A stretch of 64,000 nt of DNA from Bombardia bombarda (lineage: Eukaryota; Ascomycota; Sordariomycetes; Sordariales; Lasiosphaeriaceae). This document shows positions 36,501 to 48,431 of the stretch, one piece after another. Location: positions 7,936,001 through 8,000,000 of the forward strand of contig JAULSR010000002.1 in the NCBI GenBank assembly GCA_030512295.1, read 5' to 3'. The notes under the pieces were generated by a model. It was not told where the DNA came from. It saw only the letters and a program-made list of their open reading frames with translations, and searched no databases. The translations under genes were made by a program, and so were the position numbers. Within the stretch, counting starts at the first letter, position 1. Each line of letters begins with the position of its first letter.

Positions 36501-38925
36501 CGCCCATGTGCCCTTTGGCTGCGTCGAAACAAATTGACACGGACACAGCCGACGTTGTTTGCTTTTGTATTTTTCTTGGGGGTTTCGGTTTTCCAATTAG
36601 ATTGCGAGGCTGGTGTCGATTATCTAATATCAATTGTATTTTTCCCAACAGTTTCAGTATTTGATGTGTTACTCAAGTGTTCGAATTACATGTCATAAGT
36701 CATAAGTCAGGCAGACTGGACTTGGGTACCTTATCATATATCCATGCATTCGTGTGATCATGGTTTCGCAATAGGTATCAAACTACGTACAAAGTGAAAT
36801 ATCTAATTGACGAAGTGATGGGGGAAAACAAAATATGGAATTATGTGATGCATGCATCAGAGCAGAAAGTCTTTGAAGATGACCCCCACCGTTCACCACC
36901 AGTCAACCCTTGCTAAGCACACCGAAGGTCGAAGGTGAATAGCCACGGAAAGTTCCGCCAACAGGCCAGTGACGCAATAGTTGTTGCCAGCCACAGGGCT
37001 AGCTCGCGCCACAGAAGCTAGAGTGCAAACTAAGCATTTTACATATGTCTTGGCGCCAAGTCATCCAAGCTTCTCCAAAAGATGAGACCACACTCCAGGC
37101 TGGTTGCGGCCAATGTTACGTATGTATACGTCTTGATAGTTGATACCGGTAGGTGTCGAGCTTCTCTCCTTGGAGATTGTCGTTTATCGAATGCATGTTT
37201 CCTGCCGAAACGACTCCGGAACATGATCACAGCATTGCACGGCGGCCAATCCTCTGGAATTTTGCTCCCGGAGAAAGCGGCCGCCTGACCTGACTGCCTC
37301 GGGGATGACAATTGCACGGGTGAAATACGGACGCTGAGAAAGACATAAGAAGAAAAAAGACCTAGGGTCAAAGAGCTGTGTTGTGCACATGTGCGTTTGA
37401 TAGTTGATAATCCAATGTCCGGCTTCACTGGCTGGGCTTCCATTGGGGAAAGAGAAAGCAAGCCAATGCTGCAGCGCCAATGCAGCTTCAGTGGCACTGG
37501 TGCTGCGTGCAGGAGGGAAAGAGGACCTACCTAAGCAACTAAGGTAGCTCCCGCAGCTCCAAGGCGCTCATTGGTCGAACAGTCCCGACCAGCATACGCC
37601 CCCCCTTGCCCCGCAACAAGCCCATTGGCCGGCGGGGTTGCCAGAAACCGGTATGATAACATCATTCCTGATCTATTTCGCTGGTTCCAGGCCCGATCGC
37701 CCAAGGGGCATCAGACGGAACAAGCAAGATGGGGGAGATGGCGGCGAACCGACCAAAATGAGGTGTTTTGGGCGTGTGCAGGTCTGTCTCTCTTATCAGC
37801 TTTTGCTGGTCTAGCTTGCCAGCCACCTCTGACATTTCTCGATACCGAATCCCGACGAGGTGAATTGAGTAATCTCGATGTTGCTGAGAGGTGGTGTGTG
37901 TGCAGTGCATGGGCTTCCTGCTTTTCTGAATCCGCTCTCGAATTCATTCCATTTGGTGCATTCATTAGTACCTTACCTTCCATACCTTGCCCACTCCGGC
38001 TTTTGACTGCTACATCACCCACGTACCTGGGTACCGCAAGCGTTGTCGAAACGAAACGAGAAATAAAAAAGCTTCTTTTTATTTCCCCTGCAAGTCTGCC
38101 TACCACTGTTTGCGGGCTGAGCGCCCTCCCCGCGCGCCCTGGTGTCTCTGCCGTCATCGACGCGTTTCTTGTCTCCGATTATCCAGTAGCCGTCTAGTAT
38201 CCGAGTTGCACGATCAAGACCAAGCCTGGTTTTACCCTGTTATATGGCAGCAGCAGCAGGATAAGACCCAAGGTATCCGGTATACCTTAAAATTCAGAGA
38301 CACCACCCACTACCAGCAGCAAATCTGTCTCGAGCACCTGTGTCTTGTGTCTCGTGTGATCCCCGACGCATCGACGCCTCGACGCCTTCGACGGCCTGCG
38401 AGGCCCGATCGACACAAACATGTCGATGAAAATTCCTAGCCAAGATTTCCGTCCCGACTCCCAACCTATCCGATCCGGTCAACAACGAGCCTGAGCTGAC
38501 ACCACCATTCCTTCGGCACCGAAACAAGCGAGTCGTTGCTGGTCTGGTTGTTGCCCTTGGTCACTCGAGACTGAGCACATCACAGTACAGGCACCACGTC
38601 AAAAGTCGGGCAGCCGACAAGCCGAACACCAATCACCAATCACCGGCCTACCTACACAGAGTCACCTCTTCCTCACCCTCACCGTCTCCGTCTCCGTGAC
38701 GGTATTCCCCACACCCGTACGGCAGAGAGGCCTCGTCGATTCGTCGCCCATGAGAAGCACATCTCCACCATCCTCGTGGTCGCTTCCCTGTCCCTGCACA
38801 TCGAATCGAAGCCTCATTGCCGACACCCACCGCAGTCCTCCACACAGTCCACACCTGCGAACGCTTATTTTCTCCACCTGCTATCCACAATTATCCTCTT
38901 GGGCTAGGGCAGACCACCAGCAGCC
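33513..38925. other. 5.4-kb divergent intergenic region, STE11 / LRR gene
   Basis: The largest gap in the window. Contains a GGGAGCC/AGGAGCC 7-bp tandem at 34153-34180 and a perfect TACCTAGGTA palindrome at 34765-34774. The longest frame (near 37571-38197) is Cys/Ser/Leu-rich without motif and is rejected. From about 38040 to 38925 the plus strand is pyrimidine-rich and looks like the promoter or leader of the LRR gene. I found no tRNA or other RNA gene. Confidence 0.55.
34153..34180. repeat. 7-bp tandem repeat (GGGAGCC/AGGAGCC)
   Basis: Four contiguous 7-bp units, two of each variant, followed by a related AGGGCG. Confidence 0.8.
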
Positions 38926-41900
38926 ATGTCTGTCGAGATGGCCGCAACCGATCTGAGGCACAAGAAAAGACACTCCTTACTCCCCCTGAAGATGGCTGAA
39001 CCCGATGTGACAGCCGTGACTTATCCGGCCTCGACCTTCGTGAGCTCTCCGGTTAGCCTCGAGGGGGAACACCACCAGAAAAGCCTGTCCTTCAATAGCC
39101 TCAGAGACAAGGCCTGGAGACCCTTCACCAGCCGCGATTCCATACCCGAGAACGGCGGCCGCCCTCCTGGTAGTGGCGGCTTGAGCAGCAGCACCAGCAA
39201 CGGCGGCAGCAGTAGGACCCCAAGCGGCCACAGGCGGAAGCTGTCCAAATCTCGAACCCTCTCGACCTCGTTCGACCTCAAGACCAGCCGCCGAAGCTCC
39301 GGCCTTTCCGACGACTACAGCCGCATGTCCATAAACGACAGCATGAGCACGACCTCGACCTCGTCTGTTGACTGGAGGTCGCAGGCCGTCGAAGGCTTTG
39401 CCGCCCTCGAGTCGGACGCCCAGCTCCTCAAAACAAAAACTCCATATCTCGTCATTACGTCAGACTACTTGATCAAGTTCAAAAGCCACGCTGACGCACT
39501 CGTCACGTTTCCACACCTCGCGGAAAGGACCAGGCCTGCCAGTGTGGCCTCAAACCCCGAACCCTCGGTCGTGGTTCCTGTTCCTGGCATTGTGTCTGTT
39601 TTCGTCGCAGAGAGCACGAGGCCGTCTTTTGGCATCGAGGTATGGTGGAGGACTCTGTCTGGCACCTCGTTTCACCATGCTACATTCTTCTTCAACATCC
39701 CCAAGGAGCGAGACGAGCAGATGCAGCACATTATTCGGGCCATGCGAACCAACCACAACGACGAGAATGAATTTATCCGCCGCTCACACGATGTCTCGGA
39801 GCTCCTTAAGACTATATATGAGGCAGAAGAGCCAATGTTTACACACCGAAAACTTGACATCTTCCCTGTTGTGCCGCGAGGAAACACGCGAAAAGAATGC
39901 AACACAAAGCCCGAGGATGGTTCCAAAAAGTCCCAGGAGGGTCCGGCATTCTACCTCGCTGTGGGCACTCACAATTGCTACTTGGTAGAGATTCAAAAGG
40001 GAAAGGGCGGCGACCCTATTTGCCAGCACAGGACCTTTGGGCTGGTGACGCTAGAGACCTTCAGGGCGGACTGGTCGATTCACCAGGAGCGGTTCAACAT
40101 CACCTTTCGCGAACCTTTCAAGGCGCCCGTCACCCTCGAACTCGCCAGCCGCTATTACCGGCAGGTTATTCGTGCCTTTGGCCTGGCGGACCGCTTCCTG
40201 AAGCCCATGTGGCCTCAGCTGTGGCAGAACATGCAGATAATGCGCATAAAAGGACTCAAGGAATACCAGCATCTCGTCTCCAAGGAGGATTTTGGTAGCG
40301 TCAAGAGGACGCTGGATGCTTATGTGGCCGCGTATCGATGTGCTTCAGTTGACTGGGAGATCAATTGGAAGACGAAATTCGCCCCCGAATTCCGCTTACT
40401 ACCCCCAAAGACGGCTCTTGCTACTCGCCTCTTCAGCTGCTGGCGGTGTTGCGCGCCTTGAGGTACAATGACTACTTCAACTCCATTTCTTTCCGCGATG
40501 TGGACCTGGCAGCGCTTTGGGGTATCGAAGACAATCTCAACGAGGTATCCAATGTGGCCTACATAAGTCGCACCAGTAAGTTTTCATATTCCCACCACTC
40601 TTTGCTGTATCCTGTTTGCTTGGCTAACACTAAGTTATAGGCCTCTGTCTTACCGCCGACGAGGTTGAGATTCTGAAGATAAGCCCTGTCCTTCATCAAG
40701 AGTTCCATGCCCTTGCCTTTGGCTCAGAGACAATCCGCCAGATCGACTTTACAAATTCGACTACGTCTTATCTATCACGAGTGAGGCACAGCAAGCATAC
40801 TACGCCGAGCTTGCAGTTCCTCGCCCCGATCATGAGTTTGCTAAAGACTGGAGCTACAAAATGCAACCACCTGATTCTAAGTCGGAATTTGCTGCTTCGA
40901 TCCGATATTGAAGAACTGTGTAAGAACCCATCTTAGTACAATGATGCATTCCTCGCTGACTTTCTGCAGCCGAAGCAATAAATACTGGCTGCATTCAAGG
41001 GCTGGATGTATCCTGCTGTGGCTTGGATGACATGCATCTTCGAGATATGGTGGTCGGGTCTCTGTTAGACTGCCCTCGGCCGCTACAGGTTCTGAATGTG
41101 TCTGGCAATCCGGGGCGTCTTCCAGTTCGCATCTTGCCAGAGGTGACACAATATCTCGAAGAGCTCAAGGAGTTAAATCTCTGTGGAAGTTTACAGGGAG
41201 ATAGCGGTGATCCCTTGATTCCCGTCGCCACCCTCGATCGCCTTTTCCTTCTGGAAGAGCTGGATATTTCTAATTTCAAGGTAAGCTGCGCATTGGAATT
41301 TCTAGGGGTTTGCGGATTTGTACTGACAACTTGTGTCTTCTCCATTTAGCTCAACCCGGCAACTCTACAGGACTTGGAACAATTTCTTCTTCACAGAGCT
41401 CAGAGAATGGACAACAACGAGCATTCGAATTTCCGCAAGCTGGTCCTTAGTAACTGCGGTATCACAGGCAGCCAGGCGGGCAGGCTCTTTAGCGCGATTG
41501 GCGAAAACCACGGAGTTGACCTGTCCATTAGTGGGAATCCCCTCGAGGAGGGTATCGAGGAGCTAGCAAAGGCCATCCGCCAAAACAGAACCCCGGCCGC
41601 CCTAACGATGGAGATGGTGGAGTTTAGGGAGGAGAGTAGCTATCTGCTCCTCATCAAGGCGCTGACCGAGACAAAATACCTCTCCGTGCTCAGCATGGTG
41701 GGTACGGCGCCAACGCCGTCTGCCCACGGCCCATGCAGCCCCGAGACAGTGCAGGCGCTCGAGCAGTTCTTCGCGCGCAACAAGTCGATCCGTCGTCTGG
41801 ACCTCTCGGGCTACTGCGGCAAGCTCGACGACGGACAGCTGGCCAAGGGATTCGGGGCCTCGCTGATCGGGCTGACCAAGAACACAACCATGACCCACCT

Positions 41901-42924
41901 GCGGGTCCGCAACCAGAATCTGCATGACGATGCGGGCACGCTGGGCAGCGTCCTGCGCGGCAACACCCAGCTGATGGTGCTCGACTGCCAGGACAACAAT
42001 TTCAATCTTTCTAGTCTGCAGTACCTCGTTTCCAGCCTTGAGGGCAACAAGCGGATCATCGAGTTTCCGTTCTCCGTGGCGGAGCGCAGCACCATCTGGA
42101 AGCGCATCTTGGCGGGCTTGCACAGGAACTCGCAGGCCGGCGCGACGGCCAAGGGCGACAAGGACCTGCGCAAGCGGCAGGAGGCGGGCCTGTGGGACTT
42201 TTTCTACCGCCAGTTCGACGAGCTGGATGGGTATCTAAAACGCAACCGGTTGGCGCTGGAGGAGGCGTCGGGCCAGGTGCTCGACTTTGACACGTCGGCG
42301 GAGCGCGCGGGGGCGACGATGTCGTCTGGGACGGGCTGGCAGGCGTTGGAGTTTAGGTCTGTCGTCGCTAGGGCAGATGGCGGCGGCGGCGGGGCGTATG
42401 AGGATGGGGAGGGAGGGAGGGGAGGAGGAGGAGGAGGAGGAGGAGGAGGGGCTGGGGATGGGGCTGGAGAGCGACAGCAGCAGCAGCAGGAACGGTTCGC
42501 TCCAGCGGTTATGGGAGGAGAACCGTGGCCGCAGCGCGCAACGGTCCGCTCGTCGAGTCTGGCGGCGGCGGCTGCCGCTGCGGTCGCCAGCGCGGCGGTG
42601 GAGACGGTGGATATTTCGCCGTTGGCGGCCGCCGCACTACCGTATCGTGATCGTGTGCGTAGTCAGAGCTGTCACCAGCCGCCAGCCCCGCTGCAGCAGC
42701 AGTATCATCGGCACGACCAACATCAGCATCACCATCAGAGTCACCAGCAAGATGATGGCGGCATGGAGAGTCCTACGGAGACGCTGGATCCCGTGTCGGA
42801 GATCTCGACGCCGCCGCCGGAGCTGACCATGACGCTGGCGAGTCCTGGGCCGAACGAGCCCGGGGATGCGTCGTTTAGGAAGATGATGCTGGAGTTTAGG
42901 GAGACGGGGTTTGATTTCTCATAA
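38926..42924 (+). CDS. Large leucine-rich-repeat protein with PH-like N-terminal region (apparent 1-base frameshift)
   Basis: Exons 38926-40575, 40641-40919, 40970-41280 and 41350-42924. The sum is 3815 nt, one short of a multiple of three. The frame changes at the C-run 40402-40406: upstream INWKTKFAPEFRLLPP, downstream KDGSCYSPLQLLAVLRALRYN. Six Cs instead of five would give one continuous protein of about 1271 residues. Layout: Ser-rich basic N-terminus; a PH-like region from about residue 165 (PYLVITSDYLIKFKSHADAL); a helical segment (RYYRQVIRAFGLADRFL); then RNI/LRR repeats (LQVLNVSGNPG, LKELNLCGS, LEELDISNF, IRRLDLSGYCG, LMVLDCQDNNF); and a low-complexity tail with poly-Gly (42421-42450) and His/Gln runs. 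PH-like plus LRR recalls CARMIL-type actin regulators, but that is only a resemblance. Function unknown. Confidence 0.85.
42421..42450. repeat. (GGA)n repeat coding for poly-Gly
   Basis: About ten GGA/GAG units in the C-terminal tail of the LRR gene, encoding a Gly run flanked by Glu/Gly-rich sequence. Confidence 0.85.
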
Positions 42925-43193
42925 TAACCACATGCGTGTTTTATATGAGAAATGGGGGGCATATACACAGCATACATGCACGCACACACACACACACTTA
43001 CTTACTTTCTTTTCTTTGTCATTTAACTATTCTAGATGAGTTTTTGGTGCTGGGCTGGGGCTGGGATTTGCATTGTTCTTGGTGTGCTTGATTTTGTTTT
43101 TATTTCTGGAGGATAATGGTGAGGTGGAAAGGGGAAGAAAGAATGGAATAAGCATACATACATACGAGGGAGGGGGGTTGGATACTTGGGGGA

Positions 43194-43213
43194 ATGGATG
43201 GATGGATGGATGG
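43194..43213. repeat. (ATGG)5 microsatellite
   Basis: Five ATGG units downstream of the LRR gene stop codon. Confidence 0.8.
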
Positions 43214-43293
43214 CGCGGCAAATCACAAATCATGGAGGCGGTTTTATTATTGTTTGTTTTTTTTTCAGATTTCATCCATGGTGGGAAGGGTGT

Positions 43294-43315
43294 GAGTGAG
43301 TGAGTGAGTGAGTGA
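43294..43315. repeat. (GAGT)5 microsatellite
   Basis: Five GAGT units plus two bases, about 100 bp beyond the ATGG run. Confidence 0.8.
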
Positions 43316-44429
43316 AAGTGGGAAATGGAAAGGAAAACGAGTAGGTACAAGCCCTTTGTTATTACTTTTGCTAACGTTGTTTTTTTTCGCAAGGGAACAT
43401 TAACATGCGTGTTGTTGTGGTTGGGGTGGTGGTTGTGGTGTTGAGTCTCTTATTTTCTCCTAGACGTGCCTATGTAATGTGTGTAGAGCAAGCAGTACAT
43501 GGTATATATGTGTGGTTGATACCTATAGAATGGAAAGATTTAATTATTTCGTTATTTTTTTACTTTCGACGGTTGAACAGACTGTGGAGCACAACCGAGT
43601 ATTGGAACACATTTAATTATGATGTGGCAGTAGTAATGGACAAACAGCAATGAAGATGTTGGTCGTCTTTGTAATCTTGAAATGAAGCTTAAACTACTGG
43701 ATGTGAAGTGATGAAAGTACACCAAACAACTAAAAAGGGGTAGGCAATTATGAAAAACACAAGTCCGAGACAGTGCGTACATATACGTCCCGGCATGTAC
43801 ACACACATACACTTCATCACCTTAGGATTCACTCAAAAAGATGATCGTCTTCTGTACTTCTTTCTCATTCAAAGATGGCGCGAATAATACATCATGGGTA
43901 TTCTCCCTGTCTTAATGCTATTTGCACCTAATTGGCTGGTATATTCCACTTCCACATGCTTACTAACTACCTGCTATAGCGTAGCTATTTTGTAGATATA
44001 CTCAAAAAAAGAAAAACCTTGCACAATCAAGAAAAAGAATATGGATGCAAGTAATGAAAACGCCGGCCAGCTGTGTATGATGAGATGATATGATGGCGGT
44101 GATATCCAATCCAGCCAGGTAAGGAAGCAAAAACTAGCAAACAGCCCCCTAAATCCAACAGGACCAACCCGACCGTCCCCGGCCACCTCCAGTTCCATGC
44201 AATGTTACGCAAGCAATATATGATTTAGATAGAAGGAAAAAAAATATGATGAAAGATGTGCCGCACTCGCCCTCCCAAGTGCCGTAATTGAATAATCCAT
44301 GACGTTTTGTGGGGAAAATAAGAAAGATTTCGAAAAGAGAACGCCGCTCCAATGCAAAGATAGATGCAATGCAGATATTTTTATCGCCGGAAACATCCCA
44401 AAAAAAAACATAAGAGGAAGAATTCCCCC

Positions 44430-45894
44430 CTAAAACACACTCAGCACCATCGACATGGCGCAGGCAGCAAACACTGCGCCAACGACAGGCGCACTGAAGC
44501 CCGCCCGCGCCGCGTTCTCTATCCCAATGATGGTCCCGCTGCGCAGACCTGCTGTAGCGGTAACCGCATTCGCCACGAGCGTCGCGTCCGGGACCGCGCC
44601 CTCGCCGGTGCCAATCTCGACGACCCTCGAGGCCGTCGTGTTGAACCTGGTGGGCGCTAACGAGATCTGGTTGTTATCCAGGTCGTAGACCACGTAGGCG
44701 GAGCGGAGGAAGGTGTCTCCGAGGACGTTTGTGCCGGCGCCGGCTGGGGAGATGCCAAAGAGGCAGGCCTCTTGACCGTTTGTGAATCTGGGGCGCTGGC
44801 CGCTCGCGGTGATGAGGTCGAGGATCAACTCGTCCATGCCGACCGAGATGGCGGGGTCCGAAAAGACAAAGTTCATCGAGGTCTTGTTGGCGCGATGGAC
44901 GCAGGGGATGTAGGCGGCGCCCTTCTTCTCGTCGTACGAGGCGCCGACTTGGTCGTAAATCTGCTGGACCAGTATGTCGGGCAGGTAGGTGAGCGAGGAC
45001 CCTGTGTCGAGCAGGACGGCCAGCGCGAGGTCGTTGCCGATTGTCCTGTTGCCGAGCTCCAGGCGGGTGAGGGTGATGAGGAACTCGGAAAAGACGCCCG
45101 ATCCTGTCTGGATTGGGAGGGTCTGCAGGCTGCCCGTGTATTTCTCCGTGTCGACGCCGCCGAAAAGGATGTTGCCCTTGTTGGCGTCTAGGTCGTTCAG
45201 CCATAAGCTGTAGGCGTTGGACTGGATGAGGCCGTCGGCCACCATTTGAAGTGGCAGGTTGTTGTAAGGGGATCTGTTGGCGCGTCCGACTTGTACTTCG
45301 TTAAGTGCATATCCAATTCCCAAAATTCCCTGCGGGTTCGAGCTCGAGTAGCCAACGCCGAATTGTAACCTATTCAGTTTCTGGTCTCCGAATGTGACAG
45401 TGTCCGACACATAGTCTCCCGATGCCCCCGACCCGTCGACGTATGATATGTTGAACCAGTTGCCGACATATTCGTAGGTTGAGGATGAGTTGGCTGAATA
45501 TGTGCCTGCAAACTGGCATGGCTGTGATGACGATAGACAGAGCTGGGAGCTGGGGGTGTTGACCCATAAGTCACTGCTTCCAGTATCGATGTGCAGCCTC
45601 AGGGACCGTGGTGGTGTCCCGATGGTGGCGTTGATGAAGTAGAGTGTTTCCTGTTGCCCATTAGTGCCAAGCCTCCACCTTTCTAAAACAACGTTGTCCA
45701 AGGCATACCTCATTGTCGAGGCTCGCCTCAATTGCTCTTCTCCGTAGCCTATCGCGGTGGGCCGGGTTCGTTGTCGCCCGCCTCTCAATCTCCATGCCGA
45801 CCACTTTGACTCCATCCTGCCGTGGCTGTATGGCCAGGCCCTGTACTGACGAAAGCAACGAAGCCGCCACGGCCAACACTGCTGTCGTTCTCAT
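44430..45894 (-). CDS. Yapsin-like aspartic protease, GPI-anchored
   Basis: Secreted pepsin-family endopeptidase likely held at the plasma membrane or wall. Exons 45894-45709 and 45650-44430; 468 residues. The first exon supplies a signal peptide (MRTTAVLAVAASLLSSVQG) and a short basic pro-segment ending RDRLRRRAIEASLDNE. The 58-nt intron has donor GTATGC and branch CACTAAT and joins in phase to ETLYFINATIGTPP. Both catalytic triads are present: DTGSSDLWV (Asp84) and DTGSSLTYL (Asp277). The extreme C-terminus is a small-residue region followed by a hydrophobic tail (APVVGAVFAACAMSMVLSVF), a GPI-attachment signal. Several N-x-S/T sites are present. The usual basic loop of yeast yapsins is short, so it is closer to the OPSB/CtsD-like fungal group; that placement is inference. 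Confidence 0.92.
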
Positions 45895-48431
45895 TGTTTT
45901 GGAAGTCGGTTTCTCCTTTTCCTATTCAAGCAGTACTGGCGATCTGTAGAACGAGTGTAACTCGACACAACGAAGTTGTTTGTGCTACAACATGGGCGCA
46001 GTAAAATAGCACAAACGATAGGGTCTAATGCTCTTTGTATAATCTAGAGGCGGGCGGATGATGACGATTGGATAAGGGGCAGTGCTCTGGGCGGTGTAAT
46101 TAGAGTGAGCGTAAGAGAAAGGGATTCGTAAGTCGGCGGACTTGGCTTGCTGAGTACCGTCCGTGTAAGCTTGCTTCCTGAAGCTGTACCGTGGTATGAG
46201 CAGGCCAAGGCGGTGGTGGTTGTTCCAAAAGGGGAAACAACAAGAAGAACAAGACGCTGGGCTAGTTCTTGGCTCCCGACTAAGCCGAGTGGCGAGCAGA
46301 AAAGCGAGGAAAAGGAAAAGAAGGCTGGAATTGGGACCAGAGGAAAGCAGAAAGGAGACGAATGGCGAGAGTTAGACCTAGTGGTTCGGAGAAAAAGATG
46401 AGGCAGCGAAAGGTGCGGACCCTTTGCGGAGCCGCCCAGCCTCGGCGGAGGAGCCTCGGCGGAGGAGCCTCCAACCAACTATGGAGATTGGAGATGTGCA
46501 GCAGCTTGAACGAGAACAAGAGGATCGAGCAAAGCGGCAAGCGGCAAGCGGCAAGAGACGTGAAAAGCGTGGTGGTGTGTGCACCTGACTAGGCCAGACT
46601 ACTAGTAACTAGGTACTGGTATGAAGCACTAGTTAGAGACGACGACGACGACGAGAACCCGACCCGGGGCCTCCGCCAAGGCTGGATAGCGTCTCACAGC
46701 GTTACCGTTTCTCCCCCTTGTCGTGATGCTGGCGGGCGGGCCAAGCGGACGGGAGCGTGCAGGGTCAAATAAAGAAAACGAATATCCTACGGGATACCTC
46801 AGTTAGTTATAGTGAATGGACTGACAGTATAGGTACTGTTGCAGTGTTGTACTGTAGCACTGCAGTGCAATTCAATACTGCGCAAAAGAAAAGGCAAAGG
46901 TATTTTCCATTCTCGATTGCCCTGCTTTGCCTTTTCAAACGCGCGTGTCCAGGTGCACAGAGCATGCATGCACTGTGAGATCAGGGTGCAGGGGTGCAGG
47001 GGTGTGAATGGGGGGATGGGGGATGATGCGTGCCGCGCGGCCTGCTGCACCATGAAAGCCATGGCCACTTGGCTGGCACTCTCTCCAGTGGATCCCCTCA
47101 CTGGCTGGGGATAAATAACTCCCTGAAAACATAAAACATCGTTTGGGCTCATCGCTGGGAGAGTCTGGGGAGAGTAACGTAGAAGGAGGGACAGGCCGAG
47201 AGATCTTGAAACGGTCAAGTTGCCAAGCCCCACATCTGATACAGGACAAGTGGGACATCACACAATGCCAATGGTTGGGGGAGCCGCTTTGTTGCGCGTC
47301 CATGTTAACCTTAAGGACAAAGAAAATGCAAATGCTGAATTGTCAATTAATTTTCTCCATCCACCCTCCTTCCAAATCCAAATCTGCTCAAAGTTGCGGC
47401 AGCCCCGGCTAGCTTCGAGTTTACAGAAAGCTTGTTGCGGAAGGCGATATGGAATGGACTGATCTGGTTGGCTGGTCAGGCGAGCCACGCAACTATTCGC
47501 CGGCAACTCCTTCCTAGAATCCACGAACCGAACTGTTGCACTGTGTGCACAACGTGTAACGGCAGGTGCGAATCGGTACAGTACACAGACACAGACACAG
47601 ACACAGACACAGACACAAACACAGATTATAATACCTCCGAGCCTCCATAGGGTAGGAGCGAGGGACCGACCCGACTAGCACGTACAATATGGCGGACGGA
47701 GGTTTCGGTGGGGAAACTCACACACCTTCGGGGCTTAAACAGTCTAGCTGAGGCCTCGACAACAAAACCCACCCGACAAAAGCTCCTCCTCCGAACGCGT
47801 AGCCCGGATCTCACCGGCTCTCACCGGCTCTCCTCCGTACATCGTCTTACTGGGCATTGACTCGTCGACTGCAACTGTAATGTAGTTACTCTCCTCATTA
47901 TTTGTACCCAGATTTTACAAGCAATTCAATCAAAAAAAGCGACAAGACATATGCCTGCTATTAGTATACTGTAAGTACGTAACAGCTCATATTCCAATAT
48001 AAAAGCTGCTGCCTGCCTGCCCATCCCCTTTCGGGGGAAGCAGAGAAGCCTGGGCGGGCGGCCACGTCATGCCAATGGCCAAATACGCACTTATACAGAG
48101 CAACTGGCCAATCAGCGCCCGTCTACCAAGCCAAATTCGCCAAATATGGCCATTCAGAGTAATCTTGCCAACCATGCCGACTCGTAAGCTATCAGCCTAC
48201 TCCTCCTCCGAAGGAGTGCGTTTGAATGTGTCAGTGATCATTGTAATAGTACCAGGAAACGGCATCTCATGATATACTTATCGACAGTCTTGTTCAAAAG
48301 GCTTCTTCTGTATCCATGTTTTGTAAAAGTCAACACTCGTAATCAGTATCACCTTTTTGGTTTTCTCTTTGCGACGACAGTGTTTTGTCTCTCGACAGAT
48401 CATCAACGCACCTCTTATTCCTCAATAAAAC
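45895..48431. promoter_or_regulatory. Divergent region, protease / V-ATPase proteolipid
   Basis: 2.5 kb between divergent starts, with no credible frame. It contains an ACAGAC tandem repeat at 47585-47614 and a GACGAC run near 46630. The stretch before 48432 is T-rich with a CTCAATAAAACATGG start context. Confidence 0.5.
47585..47614. repeat. (ACAGAC)5 hexanucleotide repeat
   Basis: Five perfect ACAGAC units followed by two variant units (ACAAAC, ACAGAT). Confidence 0.85.

Larger units (their letters stand above)
42925..44429. other. Convergent 3' region, LRR gene / protease
   Basis: 1.5 kb, AT- and G-rich, without coding signal. It includes microsatellites: an ATGG tetramer run at 43194-43213 and a GAGT run at 43294-43315. 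Confidence 0.6.

Noticed and set aside
37571..38197. 208-codon plus-strand frame
   Set aside because: Composition is arbitrary (many Cys, Ser, Arg), there are no motifs, and it overlaps the presumed promoter of the LRR gene.
42421..42450. GGA run as a possible end of coding sequence
   Set aside because: The frame stays open through it to a natural stop, and the flanking tail is consistent low-complexity protein.
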